Source: DASUAS01 sp963750045 (lineage in GTDB: Bacteria; Actinomycetota; Acidimicrobiia; IMCC26256; DASPTH01). Taken from it: a DNA stretch of 64,000 nucleotides. The translations under genes were made by a program, and so were the position numbers. The stretch is taken from contig CAVVPD010000005.1 in NCBI GenBank assembly GCA_963750045.1, forward strand, positions 62,001-126,000, given 5' to 3'. Shown here in pieces: positions 8,385 through 16,490 of the stretch. The notes beneath the pieces are model-generated. The model searched no databases. It was not told the DNA's origin and worked only from the letters and a program-made list of their open reading frames with translations. The first letter of the stretch is position 1. The number at the start of each line of letters is the position of its first letter.

Positions 8385-9438
8385 TCCTCGTCACCGGCGG
8401 GGCCGGCTTCATCGGTTCGTTCGTCGTCGACCAGCTGCTCGAGGCCGGACACGAGGTCCGCGTGCTCGATCTGCTGCACTCCGGAGCGCACGCGCGGTGC
8501 CCGGACTACCTCGACCCGCGCGGGAATACGTGTGGGGCGACGTGGCCGACCCGGAGATCGCGGCGCGGGCGGTCGCGGGCGTGGAATCGGTCTGTCACCA
8601 GGCGGCGATGGTCGGGCTCGGTGTGGACTTCGGAGATGCCCGCGCCTACGTCCGCGACAACGATCTGGGCACGGCGACGTTGCTCGGCGCACTGCACGGT
8701 CAGGGTTTCGGCGGCCGCATCGTGGTCGCCAGCAGCATGGTGGTGTACGGCGAAGGGGCGTACCGGTGCGACCGGCACGGAGCGGTCCGTCCGCCGCCGC
8801 GAGCACGCGATGACCTCGACGCGCACCGGTGGGAGCCGACCTGTCCCGAGTGTGGTCGCGCGCTCCGGGCGACGACGGTCACCGAGGGCACCGCACCCGA
8901 TCCGCGCAACGTCTATGCCGCGACGAAGTTGCACCAGGAGCATCTCTGCGCGGCCTACGGGCGCGAGCATCGTGCCGACGTCGTCGCGCTCCGGTACCAC
9001 AACGTGTACGGCCCGAGGATGCCGCGGGACACGCCTTACGCGGGTGTGGCGAGCATCTTTCGGAGCGCATTGGCGGCGGGGTGCGCACCACTGGTGTTCG
9101 AAGACGGGGGACAACGACGCGACTTCGTGCACGTGACCGATGTGGCGCGTGCAAACGTGCTCGCGCTCACCGCGCCCGAACCGGTCGCGGGGGCGTACAA
9201 CGTGGCGTCGGGGGTGCCGCACACGGTGCTGGAGATGGCCCGCGCGATCGCCGACGCCCGCCCCGGGGCCGCGATCGAGCCCGTCGTGGTTCCCCGATAC
9301 CGGCTGGGCGATGTCCGCCACGTGTTCGGTGCCGCCGAGCACGCCCGGGTGCGGCTCGGGTTCGAGGCCCGGGTGCCGTTCGGGGCCGGGATGCGGGAGT
9401 TCGCCACCGCCGAACTGCGGGACCCGCAGCGGGGCTGA
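8378..9438 (+). CDS. NAD-dependent epimerase/dehydratase, dTDP-L-rhamnose 4-epimerase-like; one frameshift
   Basis: The reconstructed protein has about 353 residues of the extended short-chain dehydrogenase family. The NAD-binding GGAGFIGS motif lies at the N-terminus. VVASSMVVYGEG provides the catalytic Ser region, NVYAATKLHQEHL the YxxxK pair, and ALRYHNVYGPRMPRDTPY plus GGQRRDFVHV the sugar-nucleotide region. Between about residues 125 and 160 there is an insertion with Cys-x-x-His and CPECG pairs, a zinc-ribbon-like element that I associate with dTDP-rhamnose 4-epimerase-type proteins. The frame breaks near 8512-8518; adding one C to the CCC run restores DPAREYVWGDVADPEI. The gene is coupled to the upstream membrane protein by overlap. 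Confidence 0.8.
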
Positions 9439-9512
9439 GTCATCCAGGGTCGCCCCGGCTCCGTACCCTTGAGCACGGACCGAGGCGCACGGAAGCGTGA
9501 GGAGGAGACCGG

Positions 9513-10097
9513 GTGGAGCACGACCTGCGGGATGTGAGCGACGCCGCCCTCGTGGTGGCGATCGCCCGGTTCCGTCAGGAGGCGCTCGCCGAGGCCTACC
9601 GCCGGCATGGGGACGCGGCGTTCGGCCTGGCGGTGCGGGTGCTCCACGACCGTGCGCTGGCCGAGGAGATCGTGCAGGAGGTCTTCCTCCGCCTGTGGAA
9701 CGATCCGGAGAAGTTCGACCCGGGTCGGGGGTCACTCCGTTCCTTCGTGATGGCCACCGTGCACAGTCGGGCGATCGACCTGGTACGAGCCGAGTCGTCG
9801 CGCCGAACGCGTGAGGAGCGTCACACGCGGATGCACCCGGAGCCGGCGTACGACCTGGAGCGTGAGATCGTCGACCTGACCGTCGCCGAGCAGGTACGGG
9901 TTGCGCTCGAAGGTCTCTCCGACGACGAACGGCACGCGATCGAGCTCGCGTACCTCGGCGGTCACACCTATCGCGAGGTGGCTGCCCTGCTCGAGCAGCC
10001 GGAAGGCACGGTCAAGAGTCGGATACGAGTCGGGTTGCGCCGATTGCGCGACTCGCTCGTCGAAACCGGGATCACATCGGCATGGACCGAGAGCTGA
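9513..10097 (+). CDS. ECF-family RNA polymerase sigma factor (SigK-like)
   Basis: A 194-residue sigma-70 family member with regions 2 and 4 only. Region 2 contains LVVAIARFRQEALAEAYRRH and AEEIVQEVFLRLW; region 4 contains LSDDERHAIELAYLGGHTYREVA with a helix-turn-helix ending EGTVKSRIRVGLRRLRDSL. The GTG start has a GGAGGAG ribosome-binding site. It overlaps by 16 bp the downstream anti-sigma gene, the usual arrangement of SigK/RskA pairs. It would direct RNA polymerase to stress or envelope promoters once the membrane anti-sigma factor is cleaved. Target genes are not evident here. Confidence 0.9.
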   Translation: MEHDLRDVSDAALVVAIARFRQEALAEAYRRHGDAAFGLAVRVLHDRALAEEIVQEVFLRLWNDPEKFDPGRGSLRSFVMATVHSRAIDLVRAESSRRTREERHTRMHPEPAYDLEREIVDLTVAEQVRVALEGLSDDERHAIELAYLGGHTYREVAALLEQPEGTVKSRIRVGLRRLRDSLVETGITSAWTES

Positions 10098-10861
10098 CCC
10101 GCGCCGAGCTCGACGAGCTGCTCCCGCTGTACGCGCTCGACGCGCTCGACGGCGAGGAACGTGAGCAGGTCGCTCGCTACGTCGACCGCGACGACGCGGC
10201 TCGAGACGAGGTGATGTCGCTCCGCGAGGCGGTCGCGGTGCTCCCACCGCCCGACAGCCGCGCGCCGACGTCCTTGTGGAACGGGATCGAGACGGCACTC
10301 GAGGCTCCGGCGGAGGACGCGCCTCCCCCGCAACCGCCGACCTCGCTCACCAACGCGCGCGAGCGCCGCCGTCGCGCCCGTCGTCCGTACCGGATGGTGG
10401 CCGCCGCTCTCGGGGCCGCGGCGATGGTGGCGATCGCGGTGCTCGGGTTCCAGGTCGCGCACCAGCAGGACCGCATCGACCAGCTCGCGGCCGAGATGCA
10501 CGGCGGCTCGATGGAGCAGCAGGCGTTGGCCGCCAAGTCGGCGAAGGACGCGCACGTGATCCAACTCGACGCGGCCACGGGCTCCGGCCACGCCGAGATC
10601 GTCATGCTTCCCGACGGCACCGGCTACTTCATGGACCACGACCTCCCGCGCCTGGCGAGCGGCTCCACGTACCAGCTCTGGGCGGAAGTGGGGAACCCGG
10701 CGTCGTCGCGCATGGTCTCGGTCGGGGTGCTCGGCGCAGCTCCCGGGATCGTGTCGTTCCGCCTGTCTGCGCCCACCATGATGTTCGAGGTCACCGAGGA
10801 GCATGCGCCGGGCAGCGTGACGCCCGGAGACGCAGTGGTGATGAGCGGGGTCGTCGCCTGA
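10082..10861 (+). CDS. Anti-sigma factor, RskA family
   Basis: A 259-residue single-pass membrane protein. The N-terminal cytosolic domain LDELLPLYALDALDGEEREQVARYV is the anti-sigma domain without a HxxxCxxC zinc motif. A basic linker RRRRARRPYR precedes the membrane helix MVAAALGAAAMVAIAVLGF at about residues 104-122. The extracytoplasmic RskA C-terminal domain ends with EHAPGSVTPGDAVVMSGVVA. It should hold the upstream sigma factor at the membrane until regulated proteolysis. The gene overlaps the sigma gene by 16 bp. Confidence 0.9.
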   Translation: MDRELTRAELDELLPLYALDALDGEEREQVARYVDRDDAARDEVMSLREAVAVLPPPDSRAPTSLWNGIETALEAPAEDAPPPQPPTSLTNARERRRRARRPYRMVAAALGAAAMVAIAVLGFQVAHQQDRIDQLAAEMHGGSMEQQALAAKSAKDAHVIQLDAATGSGHAEIVMLPDGTGYFMDHDLPRLASGSTYQLWAEVGNPASSRMVSVGVLGAAPGIVSFRLSAPTMMFEVTEEHAPGSVTPGDAVVMSGVVA

Positions 10862-10893
10862 ATCGGCGCCGCCGTTTGCGCTAGGAATGGCTG

Positions 10894-11620
10894 GTGGCGG
10901 GTGACGGGCGAGGACGGGCGACGGCGCTGCTCGTCTCGATGGTGCTCGCCGCGATCGCCGGGTACGTCGACGCGGTGGGGTTCGGACGCTTCCTGGGCGT
11001 GTTCCCGGCGAACCAGAGCGGGAACGTCATCTTCCTGGGCATGGCGATCGGCGGCCAGGGGCCCACGCCGGGCTGGCGGACCACCACGGCAATCGTCTGC
11101 TTCGGCCTCGGCGCCGCCCTCGGGTACGTCGCCGGTCGTCGGCTCGGTCGTCGGCGCCGGGGGCCGGTGCTGCTGGGGTCGGAGCTGTTCGTCCTGCTGG
11201 TGGTCGTCGCGATCAGTGGTCCGCTCGACCGTGACCAGCTGGCCCGCGGACTCACCGGCTTGGTGCTCATCGCGCTCGACGAGCGCGGCCATGGGGGTGC
11301 AGACCGAAGCGATCCGCCACGTCGCCGGCGTCGCCATCGCGACGACCTACGAATCGGGCGCGCTGGTACGCATCGGTGAGGTCTTGTCCGCGCCGTTCCG
11401 GCAGGGCCGCGAGCCGCGCTATGCGAAGCAGCTGGGCGTGCTCGCGGGTGTGCTGCTCGGGTACCTCGGCGGCGCCGCGTTCGGCGCGTCGACGATCGGT
11501 CGCTGGGAGTGGTCGTTGCTCGTGCCGTGCGCGGTGCTCGCGGTGCTCGCGGTTTCGTGGTCCCTGCGTCCGGGCTGGTTCGCGGCGATCGACGACGATC
11601 CCGCGCCCGGCGACGCTTAG
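10894..11620 (+). CDS. DUF1275 (YoaK-like) membrane protein, frameshifted
   Basis: The reconstructed protein has about 241 residues with six membrane segments. Family features are AAIAGYVDAVGFGRFLGVF, NQSGNVIFLGMAIGG and, after the break, MGVQTEAIRHVAGVAIATTY with LVRIGE. The frame changes near 11275-11281: removing one G turns the read into LIALTSAAMGVQTEA, the expected helix. DUF1275 proteins are inner-membrane proteins of unknown transport role. The GTG start lies 32 bp after the anti-sigma gene, so it may be in the same operon. Its TAG stop overlaps the convergent glyoxalase-fold gene's stop. Confidence 0.78.
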
Positions 11621-12000
11621 GCGCCGCTGCCGTAGCGGCGGGTGATGATCTCGAGGAAGTGTCCGTCGGGGTCGTCGAAGTAGACGCCGCGGCCGCCGTC
11701 GTTCCGGTTGATCGCGTGGGCCCGGGCCTTGGCGGGATCGGCCCAGTGGTCCAGCCCCCGCGCGACGATGCGGCCGAAGATCGCGTCGAACGACTCCTCG
11801 TCGACGAGGAACGCGTAGTGCTGCGACGCGATCTCGCCGTCGACCTCGTGGAAGTCGAGGCTGGCGCCGTTCCCGGCGTCGACCACGAGGAACGGGCCGA
11901 ACGCCCGCGGCGCGGGGAGCCCGAGGATGTCCGCGAGGAAGGTGGCGGAGACCTGCTGGTCGTGGCACCAGACGATGGTGTGATCGAGGGTCACGGTCAT
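11617..12000 (-). CDS. VOC family (glyoxalase/dioxygenase fold) protein
   Basis: A 127-residue protein of the vicinal-oxygen-chelate superfamily: LDHTIVWCHDQQVSATFLADILGLP at the start, SQHYAFLVDEESFDAIFGRI in the middle and the GRGVYFDDPDGHFLEIITR ending that carries the conserved Glu metal ligand. The substrate is unknown; members include lyases, dioxygenases and resistance proteins. The ATG overlaps the stop of the xanthine-dehydrogenase-type gene as ATGA, placing it last in a three-gene coupled operon. Confidence 0.85.
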   Translation of the reverse strand: MTVTLDHTIVWCHDQQVSATFLADILGLPAPRAFGPFLVVDAGNGASLDFHEVDGEIASQHYAFLVDEESFDAIFGRIVARGLDHWADPAKARAHAINRNDGGRGVYFDDPDGHFLEIITRRYGSGA

Positions 12001-14339
12001 GACGCGATCGTACCGAGGAGCTCGAGGATGCGGGTCGGCGTGAGGTGTTGTTCGAACACCTCGGCGCCGAAGGGAGCGAGGGCGTCGGCGATCGCGTTCA
12101 CCAGGGCCGCCGGCGCGCCGATCGCGCCGCCTTCCCCTACACCCCGGAAGTCGACCGGTCCCTGGGCGGGCGACTCGAGGTGGTGGATCTCGATCGGGGG
12201 GATCTCGGCGCTGGTCGGGAGGAGGTAATCGGCGAGGGTCGAGGTGAGCAGCTGCGCGTGGTCGTCGTAGACGGCCCGTTCGTAGAGCACGCCGCCGATC
12301 CCCTGCGCGACCCCACCGTGGATCTGACCGTCGACGATGGCCGGGTTCACGAGCGCCCCGCAGTCCTCGACCACGAGGTACCGCGTGATCGCGACGATCC
12401 CGGTGGCGAGCGCGACGTCGACCCAGCAGCAGTGCGTGGCCTGCGACCAGCCGCCGGCGGGGATGGCGAAGTCGAACGTCGCGTCGATCCCCGGGCTCAT
12501 GTCACTCGGCAGGAGCGCGGTGTTGTGGTACGCGACTGCGGCGATCTCGGCGACGCTCCGACGCGCGGCCGGAACGCCGGAGACGGACGCGCCTTCTTCG
12601 GAGAGGACGACGTCGTCGGGAGAGGCTTCGAGGAGGTGGGCGGCGAGTTGCACGACCTGCCTGCGCACGTCGGCGACCGCGCCCATGACCGCGCCGCTGG
12701 CGAGCGTCGCCGCCCGGCTGCCGCCCGTGCCGACGAGGTTGAACGGGGTGACCTGGGTGTCGCCCGAGACCACACGGACCCGGTCCAGTGGGAGCTCGAG
12801 CCCGTCGGCGGCGAGCTGCGCCAGGGTCGTGTGGTGGCCCTGGCCGTGCGGCGACTGGCTCGTGAACACGGTGAGCGTCCCGTCGGGCTCGAGCCGGGCG
12901 ACCGCCCGTTGCGCGGTCCGTGGCGATGCGCCCGCGCCCAGCGCCTGGCTGTAGTTGGGCGGCCCCGGCGACGGCTCGAGCACCGTGGCCAGGCCGAACC
13001 CGAGCGCGCGCCCCGCGGCGCGGGTCCTCACCTGGGTCTGCCGGAACGCGTCGAGGTCGGCGAGCTCGAGGGCGCGCTCGAAGGTGGCGCGTGCGGTCAC
13101 GTGCGCCAGGGTGGGACCCGTGGCCATCGCGGTGGGGAACTCGTCGTGCTCGCGCAGGTTGCGGTGCCGGATCGCCTCTGGCGTGATGCCCACCTCGCGT
13201 GCGATCAGGTCGAGCATGCGTTCACGTACGAAGGTCTCCGCTTCCCACGGACCGCGGTACGCGACATACGTGGCCTTGTTCGTCGCGACGACCTTCACAT
13301 CGAATTCGAGATGCTCGAGCCGGTACGCGCCGGGGAAGAGGACCCGCACGATGGTGGGGAAGATGGTCGGGGGGAGGGTGGTGAGCTGGTACGCACCCTG
13401 GTCGAACACCATGGCGACGCGCACCCCCCGGACCGTGCCGTCGCCGTCGAAGGCCGCCTCGACGGCGAACGACTCCTCGCGCGCCTGGCCCGCGGCCTGC
13501 AGGTTCTCGATCCGGTCCTCGACCCATTTCACCGGCCGACCGAGCAGCACGCCGGCCGCGCACAGCGCGACGTCTTCACGGCTCACGTAGGCCTTCTGCC
13601 CGAACGAGCCGCCCACGTCGGTGCACCGCACGTGGAACTTGTGCACCGGCAGGCCGAGCAGCTCGGCGACGAACACCCGCAACGCGTGAGGGTTCTGGTG
13701 CGCGGCGTGGTAGACGACCTCGCCGGTGTCGGGCGAGAAGTCGACCAGACCGGCGCGCCCTTCGAGCGGCGCGTTGCACTGGCGGTGCTGGTCGAAGGAC
13801 CACCGAGCCCGGTGCTCCGCTTCGGCGAAGGCGGTGTCGACGTCGCCGGTGCGATACGTCTCGCGGAACATCACGTTCGTGCCGACGGAATCGAACAGCA
13901 CCGGTGCGTCCGCCGCGGTCGCCCGGGTGATGTCGGGGACCGGTGGGAGCGGCTCGTAGTCGACCTCCACGAGCTCGCACGCGTCTTCGGCGAGGTAGCG
14001 GTCGGCGGCGACGACGAGGGCGACCGGATCGCCCACGAACCGGACGCGGTCGGCGGCCAGCGGCCCGTACGAGGGCGTTGCCAGTCCGACCGGTCCGGCG
14101 GCGTGCATGGGCGCCACGACCGCCGCGAGGTCGGCCGCGACGAGCACGACGTCGACGCCCGGAAGGGCGCCGGCGCGGCTGGTGTCGATGCCGCGGACGC
14201 GCGCGTGGGCGAGCGGGCTGCGCACGAACGCGGCATGGCGCAGCCCCGGCGGACGCGCGTCGTCGACGAAGTGCCCGCGGCCGCGCAGGAGCCGGGAATC
14301 CTCCACCCGCAGGACGCGGGCGCCGACCAGGCGACTCAC
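11997..14339 (-). CDS. Xanthine dehydrogenase/aldehyde oxidase-type molybdopterin-binding large subunit
   Basis: A 780-residue molybdenum hydroxylase large subunit. Present are the N-terminal hammerhead domain (LRVEDSRLLRGRGHFVDD, FVRSPLAHARVRGID), the GGSFGQK motif at 243-249, AYRGPWEAE at 360-368 in the active-site loop position, GQGHHTTLAQ, and the C-terminal GEGGAIGAPAA with the catalytic glutamate. The AYRGPWE loop lacks the Cys of form I CO dehydrogenase, so this is a form-II-like or aldehyde/heterocycle-oxidising enzyme. It normally works with FAD and [2Fe-2S] subunits, and none are encoded nearby. GTG at 14339 overlaps the upstream stop as GTGA, and the stop overlaps the VOC gene. Confidence 0.88.
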   Translation of the reverse strand: MSRLVGARVLRVEDSRLLRGRGHFVDDARPPGLRHAAFVRSPLAHARVRGIDTSRAGALPGVDVVLVAADLAAVVAPMHAAGPVGLATPSYGPLAADRVRFVGDPVALVVAADRYLAEDACELVEVDYEPLPPVPDITRATAADAPVLFDSVGTNVMFRETYRTGDVDTAFAEAEHRARWSFDQHRQCNAPLEGRAGLVDFSPDTGEVVYHAAHQNPHALRVFVAELLGLPVHKFHVRCTDVGGSFGQKAYVSREDVALCAAGVLLGRPVKWVEDRIENLQAAGQAREESFAVEAAFDGDGTVRGVRVAMVFDQGAYQLTTLPPTIFPTIVRVLFPGAYRLEHLEFDVKVVATNKATYVAYRGPWEAETFVRERMLDLIAREVGITPEAIRHRNLREHDEFPTAMATGPTLAHVTARATFERALELADLDAFRQTQVRTRAAGRALGFGLATVLEPSPGPPNYSQALGAGASPRTAQRAVARLEPDGTLTVFTSQSPHGQGHHTTLAQLAADGLELPLDRVRVVSGDTQVTPFNLVGTGGSRAATLASGAVMGAVADVRRQVVQLAAHLLEASPDDVVLSEEGASVSGVPAARRSVAEIAAVAYHNTALLPSDMSPGIDATFDFAIPAGGWSQATHCCWVDVALATGIVAITRYLVVEDCGALVNPAIVDGQIHGGVAQGIGGVLYERAVYDDHAQLLTSTLADYLLPTSAEIPPIEIHHLESPAQGPVDFRGVGEGGAIGAPAALVNAIADALAPFGAEVFEQHLTPTRILELLGTIAS

Positions 14340-15253
14340 AGCGCCTCGGACCGGTCCAGGCCGAGCGCAGCCATGAGCTCGACCAGCGGACGCGCCCGTT
14401 CCGTGCTCACCGGCAGCCGTGGCGGCCGCGGCCATCCGCCCGCGGCGCCGAACGCCGCCAACGCGGCTTTGGCCCCGACGATGCCACCCAGCGCCTGGGT
14501 GGCCGCGAAGAGCTGCATGATCGATGCGTGCGCACGGCTGGAGGTGTCGAAGTCAACTGCGTCGAAACGCTCGACGAGGGAGACGCAGAGGCGGGGCGCG
14601 AGGTTGCCTTCCGAGCTGAGGTAGCCCTGAGCGCCGAGCTCGAGTGCACGCAGCGCGTGCATCGGGCCGCCGACGTGCACGTCGGCGCGGGCATCCACCG
14701 CCGCGACGATGTCGGCGAGGTAGCCGAGGTCGTCGTTGGTGACGTTCACGCCGATGATCCGGTCGTGGCCGTCGACGAGCTCACCGATGAGCGCGGGCGG
14801 GTAGTGGTAGCCGACCGACTGGTGAGTCGACACCACGAGGTCGCCGGGTGCATGGTCGAGCACGGTCCGAAGGTACGTCGTCATCTCGTCGGGCGTCGGC
14901 ACGTACCCGTGGCCGAGGTCCAGCGAGTAGATCTGCGTGGCGTCGAGGCCCGCCGCGACCGCGTCTTGCGCCAGGACGACCGCCTCGGCCGCGGTCCTGG
15001 GCTCCACCCCCATCGCGCGCACCGGCACCGTGCCGCCCAGTTCCTCGACGCCGATGTCGAAGATCCGCCGCCGCTCGTCCCGGCTGAGCGTGTAGCCCTC
15101 GCCGCTGCCGCTGCCGGCCAGGTACACGCCGATGCCGGCGGCGCCGAGGCGGCGGAGATGGGCCCGCAGCCCGGCTGCGTCGAGGTCGCCGGCTTCGGTG
15201 AACGGCGTGAGGCTCACGACGAAGGTGCTACGCGTGCGTGCGGCTGTGATCAT
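14336..15253 (-). CDS. Dihydrodipicolinate synthase family (DapA-like) protein without the Schiff-base lysine
   Basis: A 305-residue TIM-barrel protein with the DapA-family landmarks VSLTPFTEAGDLD, GSGSGEGYTLSRDERRRI (the G-S/T-G-E loop) and SVGYHYPP, where the catalytic tyrosine lies. At the position of the Schiff-base lysine the sequence reads IIGVNVTNDDLGYL, so residue 170 is Asn instead of Lys. The codon is AAC and the frame is uninterrupted. A canonical imine-forming aldolase mechanism is therefore unlikely, unless another residue replaces it. It is the first gene of an operon with the molybdenum hydroxylase and a VOC protein, and it is not a biosynthetic DapA by context. ATG at 15253 begins the conserved region. 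Confidence 0.82.
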   Translation of the reverse strand: MITAARTRSTFVVSLTPFTEAGDLDAAGLRAHLRRLGAAGIGVYLAGSGSGEGYTLSRDERRRIFDIGVEELGGTVPVRAMGVEPRTAAEAVVLAQDAVAAGLDATQIYSLDLGHGYVPTPDEMTTYLRTVLDHAPGDLVVSTHQSVGYHYPPALIGELVDGHDRIIGVNVTNDDLGYLADIVAAVDARADVHVGGPMHALRALELGAQGYLSSEGNLAPRLCVSLVERFDAVDFDTSSRAHASIMQLFAATQALGGIVGAKAALAAFGAAGGWPRPPRLPVSTERARPLVELMAALGLDRSEAL

Positions 15254-15307
15254 GAGTCCCCCGGCTCGTCGCAAATTAGTATCGCGGCCGACAGGGGAGA
15301 GGCTCCC

Positions 15308-16426
15308 ATGAGCGAGCGAACGCGCGACACCTACCGGCTGATCTCGGCCGACAGCCACGTCAACGAACCGCCCGATCTCTGGGCGACGAGGGTGCCCGCC
15401 CGCTACCGTGAACGCGCGCCGCGGATCGAGCGGTTCGACGAGGGCGACGCCTGGGTGCTCGAAGGCGTCGCCGATCCCATCAACTTCGGAATGAACGCGT
15501 GCGCGGGCATCGAGCCCGAGGCGATGCGGGGCTGGGTCCGGTTCGACGAGATCCGCGCCGGGGGCTACGACCCGGCGGCGCGCCTCGTCGAGATCGACCG
15601 CGACGGCGTCGACGCCGAGGTGCTGTACCCCACGCCCCGGCTCAACGCCGCGATCGTCGCCAACCACGACGCCGGGTATCACGAGGCGATGGTGCGGGCC
15701 TACAACGACTGGCTCTCCGAATACGTCGAGCACACGCCGGAGCGCTTCGGTGGGCTCGCGGTGATTCCCAACCGGGGGGTAGAAGGCGCACTGGCCGAGC
15801 TCGACCGTGTGGTCGACCGACCCGGCATCCGCGGCTTCGTGATGGGCTGCTATCCCAACGGCACGCTCGCGCCGACACCCGACGACGACAAGGTGTTCGG
15901 CCGCATCGAAGAGCTGGGGCTCCCGCTGAGCATCCACGTGTCGCTCACCGACACGATGCCGGCTGCGCACCGTGTCGCGCTGCCGGGGTGGGGCCGCATC
16001 TTCGACATCCCCAACCGGATGCTCGAGCTGATCTTCGCCGGGGTGTTCGACCGGTTCCCGAGCCTGCAGATGGTGGCGGCCGAAGTCGACTGCGGGTGGT
16101 TGCCGTACGTGAAGGAGCAGATCGACAACAACTTCCAGCGGCTGGCGCCGGGGAGCACCTTCCCGATCGAGCACCGCCCGAGCGAATACATCGAACGCCA
16201 CTTCCACTTCGGCTTCATGACCGATCCGGTGGGCCTCCGGTTGCGTGACTCGATCGGGGTCGACCGCATGCTCTGGTCGTCGGACTATCCACACGTGTCG
16301 TCGGACTGGCCTTCGTCGTGGCGCACGATCCAGGCGTCGTTCTCCGGGGTGCCGGCGGCCGACCGTCACCTGATCCTGGCCGGCAACGCACAACGCCTCT
16401 ACGGCTTCGGCTCCTCGCCGAGTTGA
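15308..16426 (+). CDS. Amidohydrolase 2 family metal-dependent hydrolase/decarboxylase
   Basis: A 372-residue TIM-barrel protein of the amidohydrolase-2 (ACMSD-like) group. Metal ligands are visible as ADSHVNEP near the N-terminus (D-x-H), LSIHVSLTD (His) and the C-terminal WSSDYPHVSSDWP (Asp). Members hydrolyse or decarboxylate aromatic and related acids; the substrate is unknown. The ATG has a GGAGAGG ribosome-binding site. The gene is divergent from the DapA-like operon across a 54-bp gap and is followed in the same direction by a second, distinct amidohydrolase, suggesting a common catabolic role. Confidence 0.85.
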   Translation: MSERTRDTYRLISADSHVNEPPDLWATRVPARYRERAPRIERFDEGDAWVLEGVADPINFGMNACAGIEPEAMRGWVRFDEIRAGGYDPAARLVEIDRDGVDAEVLYPTPRLNAAIVANHDAGYHEAMVRAYNDWLSEYVEHTPERFGGLAVIPNRGVEGALAELDRVVDRPGIRGFVMGCYPNGTLAPTPDDDKVFGRIEELGLPLSIHVSLTDTMPAAHRVALPGWGRIFDIPNRMLELIFAGVFDRFPSLQMVAAEVDCGWLPYVKEQIDNNFQRLAPGSTFPIEHRPSEYIERHFHFGFMTDPVGLRLRDSIGVDRMLWSSDYPHVSSDWPSSWRTIQASFSGVPAADRHLILAGNAQRLYGFGSSPS

Positions 16427-16451
16427 CAGGGGTCTGCAGAAAAGAGAGAAT
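16423..16451 (+). promoter_or_regulatory. Candidate sigma-70-type promoter upstream of the second amidohydrolase
   Basis: TTGACA lies at 16423-16428, overlapping the stop of the first amidohydrolase, and GAGAAT lies at 16446-16451 after a 17-nt spacer. The next ATG is at 16491. The -35 matches consensus fully and the -10 at three or four positions. It may let the second amidohydrolase be transcribed independently. Sequence match only. Confidence 0.45.
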
Positions 16452-16490
16452 GGCGTTTGCACTTCTTGGTGTCCACTCAGGAGCGAACGC

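Noticed and set aside
12045..14624. Long plus-strand open frame opposite the molybdenum hydroxylase
   Set aside because: Composition (Arg, Gly, Val, Asp runs) is that of an antisense shadow; the minus-strand protein has clear family motifs.
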